A stretch of DNA of 25,015 nucleotides from IMG/VR virus record IMGVR_UViG_3300028743_000150, positions 1-25,015 of that record; one strand, 5' to 3'. The notes under the pieces are model-generated. The model did not search any database. It saw only the letters and a list, made by a program, of their open reading frames with translations, and had not been told where the DNA came from. This stretch comes from a virus. A program made the position numbers and the translations under genes. This document shows, one piece after another, positions 20,987 to 25,015 of the stretch; within the stretch, counting starts at the first letter, position 1; every line of letters begins with the position of its first letter.

Positions 20987-21118
20987 ATGGCCGATATTGC
21001 CGCTATTCTGCACTGGCCGCCCGCTACCATGGAAGCCATGCGCTTTGTGGAAATTCTCGATTGGCATGGCCGCGCCGTGGATCGGTGGAACAAAATGCAC
21101 AGCGGCGGCGAGGAATAG
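20987..21118 (+). CDS. E': Tail protein gpE' (GpE family), made mainly as E-E' fusion
   Basis: In the -1 frame relative to E, after the slippery run at 20894-20900, the reading runs on to GLSQDLFIEDVMADIAAILHWPPATMEAMRFVEILDWHGRAVDRW. The DIA.I.HWPP..M..M...E...W block is the P2 GpE/E' signature. The fusion would span 20571-21118 with 182 codons. An internal ATG at 20987 could give a 43-residue stand-alone form, and I give that start. The fusion is essential for tail assembly in P2. It ends three bases before the tape measure start, and GAGGAA in its last codons serves gene T. Confidence 0.88.
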   Translation: MADIAAILHWPPATMEAMRFVEILDWHGRAVDRWNKMHSGGEE

Positions 21119-21121
21119 GCC

Positions 21122-22522
21122 ATGAGCGACAACAAGTTGAATCTGATCGTGCAATTCATGGCGCTGGACAACCTGTCCAGCACCATGAAAGGCATCATCG
21201 GCCTGGGCAAGACCGGCAAGCAGGAGCTTGCGGGGATGAAGCGCGAAGCGGTTGATCTGAACAAGCAAATGGCCGGAGTTACCCGCGAGATTGGCGGGGC
21301 CACTGGCAATGTCACCAAATTGATTGATCGCGAGCGCGCGCTGGGCGCGGCAATCCAATCGGTAAACGGACGGATCGAGCAACGCGCCCGGCTTAACGCG
21401 ATTGATGCGCGCACAGCCGCGATCAAGCAGCGCAGCAGCCAGTTAGTGTCTGAAGGGCAGGCGGGGCTGATGGGCGCAGCGATGATGGCGGCTCCCTTAT
21501 ATGGGGTCATCAAGGAATCGCAGCAATATGAGCGCGAGATGGCGCGGATTGACGCGCTAGGCCTTGGAGAAGGTATCTCGCAGCACGCGGATAAGTTTGC
21601 CCGTTCAGCGCATATTATCGGAAATTCTACCCGTGATATTGCCCACGCTTATGGCGACGCCTTGTCGATTTTCAAAAATACCAAGGAAGCAGATTTCGTA
21701 ACGCCGTTCATGGCGAAAATGAAATTCGCCAACCATGTTCTGTATGGTGAAGAGGGAAGCCATTATGACGAGGCCTTGATGAGCCTTATGAAGGTCATTG
21801 AGGCGCGCGGTGGCACCAAGAGCGAACAGAGTTTCGCCCAGCAGGCAGAGTTTGCCCAAAAGGTTGTCAACGGTTCGCGCGGTCGTGTGAATGGCGAGCA
21901 AATGCTGCAAGTTATGCAGACAGGCGGAATTCTTGCCAAGACCATGACTGATAAGGCCATGTATCTTGATTCTGAACCACTGATGCAGGAAGTCGGTGGA
22001 CATAGGTTCGGCACAGGCTTGAGTGCTATTTATAGCAACATTGGCCAAGGTCATGGAACATTGGCAGCGCAACGAGAGATGCTCCGCCTTGGGCTTCTGG
22101 ATCGCACAAAGGTGCAGTTCAACGCCATGGGGAAACTCAAGAAGTTTCAGGCTGGCGCGTTTGACCTTTCATCCTTGCGGAATGGCGGTGTTCAGGGCCT
22201 TGTTATGAATACTCTGATGCCTGCATTTGCAAAGGCCGGGATCAAAGGCGATCAGGCTATCGTGGATGAAATCGGGCGTATTTTTTCCGGCAAGGCAGCA
22301 TCTTTGGTCGCAACAGCTTATCTTCAGCGTGATAAGCTGAAAATACAGTCGGATGCCAATGAAAAGGCTATGGGAATTACCGATAGCACTAAAGCGGCGA
22401 AAAACACCTTTGCGGGAAAATCGGCTGATTTGGTAGCGAAATGGCAGAGCTTTGAGGAGGTTCTTGGCAAAAAAGGCGGTGTTATGGATGCCGCTGCGAT
22501 TGGCCTGACAAAGATAGCCTGA
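21122..22522 (+). CDS. T: Tape measure protein gpT, C-terminally truncated
   Basis: This is a 466-residue protein; P2-like tape measures usually exceed 800. It follows E' as expected. The N-terminus (LNLIVQFMALDNLSSTMKGIIGLGKTGKQELAGMKREAVDLNKQMAGVTREIGGATGNV) is coiled-coil-like. From about residue 120 it shows the minor tail block SEGQAGLMGAAMMAAPLYGVIKESQQYEREMARI and a long DKFARSAHIIGNSTRDIAHAYGDALSIF segment. The frame ends at LTKIA where gpD sequence begins. From about 21,500 the DNA is visibly richer in A and T than the neighbouring tail genes, a sign of mosaic origin. As it stands it cannot set a normal tail length. Confidence 0.85.
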   Translation: MSDNKLNLIVQFMALDNLSSTMKGIIGLGKTGKQELAGMKREAVDLNKQMAGVTREIGGATGNVTKLIDRERALGAAIQSVNGRIEQRARLNAIDARTAAIKQRSSQLVSEGQAGLMGAAMMAAPLYGVIKESQQYEREMARIDALGLGEGISQHADKFARSAHIIGNSTRDIAHAYGDALSIFKNTKEADFVTPFMAKMKFANHVLYGEEGSHYDEALMSLMKVIEARGGTKSEQSFAQQAEFAQKVVNGSRGRVNGEQMLQVMQTGGILAKTMTDKAMYLDSEPLMQEVGGHRFGTGLSAIYSNIGQGHGTLAAQREMLRLGLLDRTKVQFNAMGKLKKFQAGAFDLSSLRNGGVQGLVMNTLMPAFAKAGIKGDQAIVDEIGRIFSGKAASLVATAYLQRDKLKIQSDANEKAMGITDSTKAAKNTFAGKSADLVAKWQSFEEVLGKKGGVMDAAAIGLTKIA

Positions 22523-22995
22523 CCATCGCCATCCATGATCACGATGGCGCCATGGAGCTACCCAGCAAGGGTGCGGTGCTGTCCGTGGAAATCGGGTGGG
22601 AGCGTGGGGCAGGGGTGCCCATTGGGATGTGGAAGCGTGGCAGTTTCAAGGTGGACAGTATCGAGTGGGAAGGCCCGCCCGATATGATCAGCATCACCGC
22701 CCATTCTGCCGATCTGACGGCTGAATTCAAAAAGCGGCGGAACGCCACCTATCACGGTGCCACGCTGGGCAGCGTCACTGATCAGATCGCCAAGCGCGCC
22801 GGTCTGACCGCGCGGTGCCATCCCGATCTGGCCAGCCAGGTGGTCGATCATGCCGAGCAGGCTAACCAGAGCGACATGGAGTTCCTGCGCGATCTGGCCC
22901 GGCGCTATGATGCTGTGGCCACGGTCAAGGCCGGGGCGCTGATCCTGGCGCCGGTGGAGGCCACCACCACGGCCACCGGGGCGGAGATAGGCATA
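22513..22995 (+). pseudogene. D: Tail hub / late control protein gpD, internal fragment
   Basis: From GAT at 22513 the frame gives DSLTIAIHDHDGAMELPSKG, then a GW-containing strand, SIEWEGPPDMISITAHSADLTAEFKKRRNATYHGATLGSVTDQIAKRAGL, and EQANQSDMEFLRDLARRYDAVATVKAGALILAP. This is the middle of the gpD hub family, including the S-D-M-x-F-L-x-x-L-A-x-R-Y-D signature. The N-terminal 70 or so residues and the C-terminal third are missing. The left junction overlaps the T stop, and the genes between T and D (gpU in P2) are gone. The right limit near 22995 is approximate. An ATG at 22552 leaves a long open frame, but the product would be a chimera. Confidence 0.85.
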
Positions 22996-23115
22996 GACCA
23001 TGCGTGCTCTGAAACTTGGGCTATTCCAATAGACTCCCGTTCCTTATTGCGGACCCGAAATATGCGCGGTCGTTGCATGCCCGATGGCGTGCGCCGCCAA
23101 ATAAAGGAGGCCCAT

Positions 23116-23439
23116 ATGCTCTTGCTTGCGATCCTTGCCGCCACCCCAAGTGCCGCCGCTCAGATCGATTATGGCCAGCCTGTCACTTACGAGCAGGGCA
23201 TAAAGGCCGGTGAAAAGGCGATTAAAGCTGATTTGATCGATCCAAGCTCCGCGCAAATTGAGTGGCCCTACAACTTTGTGAAATTTTCTGAGAAGGTGCC
23301 TCTCTTCAAGCGCACAACCGGCTATGCCACCTGCGTCACGGTTAACTCTAAAAATCGGCTTGGTGGGTATGTTGGGTCTAAGGCCTATCGGATCACCATT
23401 CGTGACGTCGCCCATGCCATCGCGAGCAGAGAACGCTGA
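23116..23439 (+). CDS. Small secreted protein with DPSSAQ...C.VN.KN.GGY pattern
   Basis: ATG at 23116 has a strong AAAGGAGG site. The protein has 107 residues: a signal peptide (MLLLAILAATPSAAA, cut before Gln16), then VTYEQGIKAGEKAIKADLIDPSSAQIEWPYNF and CVTVNSKNRLGGYVGSKAYRITIRD. The DP.SA......C..VN.KN..GGY.G pattern is seen in small exported proteins of many Proteobacteria and their phages. Their function is unknown to me. The last residues may not be original, since an unrelated tape measure fragment on the other strand abuts or overlaps the stop. The same frame runs back into the gpD fragment, but the ribosome site and signal peptide define the true start. The 100 bases before it show nothing I recognise. 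Confidence 0.75.
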   Translation: MLLLAILAATPSAAAQIDYGQPVTYEQGIKAGEKAIKADLIDPSSAQIEWPYNFVKFSEKVPLFKRTTGYATCVTVNSKNRLGGYVGSKAYRITIRDVAHAIASRER

Positions 23440-23971
23440 GACAGCGGCGAAAGCCCCGGCTGCGGCAATAGGGGCGAGAAAGGGGCCGACAACCGGGATT
23501 GCTGCCACCGAATTATAGGCCTTGCGCGCCGCCGACATCGCATCGCGCACGACATCTTTGCTATCAGCGGCTTTAGAGACCGCCTCCTTGGTAACGAGTC
23601 CCATGATCCAATGCTCGATCATCTGGGCGATCATCTTCTGAAACGCTCCGACGATGCTCTGCCAGGATTGTTGCAGCGTGGCCATGAAGCCTTGCTGGAA
23701 AGTCGCCATTTGGGATATGGCAGTGCCGAAGCCGGTCGCCATATCCTTGAAATACTGATTATCTTTGGCAGCGCCTGCGGCGATAACTTTAGCTCGGTCA
23801 GCTTCACCCTTGGCCTTGATAACCGTCATCTGGTTCTCATGCTGGGCAGCGAGAACCTCAAGGGCGTTATTGCCTTTCTGTTGGTACGCCTGAATCTGGT
23901 TGGCCAGATTGTTGAACTTGGTGGTGTAGTCCTTATCGTTCTTATCGAGCGCGGTCTGCTTGGCCTTGACC
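23430..23971 (-). pseudogene. Tape measure C-terminal fragment of another phage, inverted
   Basis: Read on the minus strand from about 23971, this gives KAKQTALDKNDKDYTTKF, a Gln/Lys-rich coil (LANQIQAYQQKGNNALEVL), then GFMATLQQSWQSIVGAFQKMIAQMIEHWIMGL and AMSAARKAYNSVAAIPVVGPFLAPIAAAGAFAAVSAF. The end pattern (AY...A.IPVVGPFLAP.AAA.AFA) is typical of the C-terminus of lambda- or Mu-type tail tape measure proteins, unlike the P2 gpT that lies upstream. Both ends are cut: the start by a helicase gene on the other strand and the end by the secreted-protein gene. It is lower in GC than the surroundings. The open frame on this strand is longer (23044-24174) but its outer parts are shadow sequence. 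Confidence 0.8.
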
Positions 23972-25015
23972 GACGCCGACGGCACCCTGTCGCCCAGCCT
24001 GTGCAACATCGAAGCCGAAGCCGCGCTGCTGGGCGCGCTGATGATCGACAACCGCCAGATTGACGCCACCGCCGACCGATTGACCGGCGCAGCCTTTGCC
24101 GAGCCTCTGCATGGCCGCATCTTTGAGGCCATCACGCGCGAATCCTCTTTGGGGCGGGCGGTAAACCCCGTCACCTTGCGCCCCTATTTTGAAGGCGACG
24201 AAGCCATGCAGGCTTTGGGCGGGCTGGCGTATCTGGCGCGGCTTACCACTGACGGGCATGGTCTGTTCTCGATCCGCACCATGATCGACCAGATTGCGGA
24301 ACTGGCCCGCCGCCGTATCTTGCGCGCGGGCCTGATCGACAGCGCCGCCGCCTGCACCGACCTCGCCCAGCCCCTTGCCGACATTATCGCCGGTGCCGAT
24401 GCCGCCTTGGTGCTGCCCGATGCCGATCGCGAGGCGCGCGACATGCTGGCGGTGGAAGCGCTCGCCGCCATGCGGGAAACCAGCGCGACCAACACCCCCG
24501 GCGTGATCTGTGGCAGCATTCCACCTGCCGATGCCCTGCTGGGGCCGCTGCGCCCCGGCCAGTTGGTGGTGATCGCCGCGCGCCCCGGCATGGGGAAGAC
24601 GGCTTTTGCCGTGTCCTATGCCGCAGGGGTTGCACTGCAAGGGCATGGGGTGCTGTTTGTCAGTCTGGAAATGCCCGCTGAGGATCTGGCCGAGCGGCTG
24701 GCCGGTGATTTGGCCTATGGCAAGGATGGGCGCGAGGGAGTGCCCTACGCCGCCATCCGCGCGCGCGACCTGACCGATTGGCAACGCCGCCGCCTGGCCC
24801 AGGTGGAAAGCTGCGCGCACAATCTGCCCTTGCGCATCACCGACCCGGCACAGATGCGCATCACCCAGCTTGATCGCACAATTCGCCGCACCGCGCGGCG
24901 GATGACGGCGCGGGGCCAAGGCCTCGCTCTGGTGGTCGTGGATTACCTGCAATTGCTGCAACCTGACACCAAGGGGCGCAGCGAATACGAGGCCATCAGC
25001 GAAGTTTCACGCCTG
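23972..25015 (+). CDS. dnaB-like: DnaB-type replicative helicase, truncated at N-terminus, runs off the window
   Basis: The frame from 23972 gives LSPSLCNIEAEAALLGALMIDNRQID, the usual start of the DnaB N-terminal domain. AELARRRILRAGLIDSAAA follows, then the RecA-like core: LGPLRPGQLVVIAARPGMGKTAFA (Walker A), VLFVSLEMPAEDLAERL and LALVVVDYLQLLQPD (Walker B with the DnaB DYLQL block). It is open for 348 codons to the window end. No start codon with a ribosome site exists; a stop lies at 23927-23929, and the sequence before 23972 belongs to an inverted tape measure fragment, so the first few codons are lost. It differs from the usual chromosomal DnaB and may be a phage or plasmid replication helicase. 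Confidence 0.9.

Noticed and set aside
23000-23115. Short gene or recombinase piece between the gpD fragment and the secreted protein
   Set aside because: All frames are short, and none shows a recognisable motif with a ribosome site.
1-25015. tRNA or rRNA genes, riboswitches, integrase and attachment sites
   Set aside because: None could be seen by eye on either strand. Weak tRNA-like folds cannot be excluded without a covariance search.

Overview
The window is GC-rich DNA carrying most of the virion-assembly region of a P2-like (Peduovirus-type) contractile-tailed prophage. Codon use and the style of the genes suggest an alphaproteobacterium, most likely a sphingomonad such as Novosphingobium. 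That host call is an inference, because no rRNA or housekeeping gene is present to fix it.

Layout. Positions 1-975 are a nested scrap heap: the end of an IS5-type transposase, then a degraded IS91-type transposase, then the last codons of the scaffold/protease gene O. Positions 1037-6411 (+) run capsid N, small terminase M, a DNA methyltransferase, two small genes, head completion L, then tail X, R and S. Positions 6459-6979 (+) hold a BrnT/BrnA toxin-antitoxin pair. Positions 7071-8260 (-) hold a compact partition operon: ParA, a 55-residue protein missed by longest-ORF searches, and a ribbon-helix-helix protein. Upstream of it is an array of 8-bp GTATRC repeats. Positions 8437-12219 (-) are a tightly overlapping lysis and tail operon: membrane protein, holin, GH24-like lysozyme, SGNH hydrolase, i-spanin with an embedded o-spanin, a repeat-bearing tail protein and a 47-residue protein. 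A textbook intrinsic terminator ends it. Positions 12397-17782 (+) hold a tailspike, a small protein, baseplate J and I, and a tail fibre. Positions 17859-22522 (+) hold spike V, baseplate W, sheath FI, tube FII, chaperones E and E' with a T7 slippery site, and a tape measure cut short at its C-terminus.

The right end (22.5-24.0 kb) is rearranged: a gpD fragment, a small secreted protein, a piece of an unrelated tape measure on the opposite strand, then a DnaB-type helicase that has lost its N-terminus and runs off the window. The loss of most of gene O, the end of T, all of U and both ends of D means this prophage almost certainly cannot form particles. The lysis cassette, methyltransferase, toxin-antitoxin pair and partition operon still look intact.

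The most interesting signal is the partition system. Octad arrays of G[T/C]ATAC lie at the par promoter (six units), upstream of a small acidic-protein gene 4 kb away (four units) and inside the 3' end of parA (two units). A partition operon in a P2-like genome, with a replicative helicase nearby, raises the possibility of a phage-plasmid lineage. A second signal is a pair of related 44-bp dyad elements in front of two late tail transcription units. These look like candidate sites for an Ogr-type late activator.
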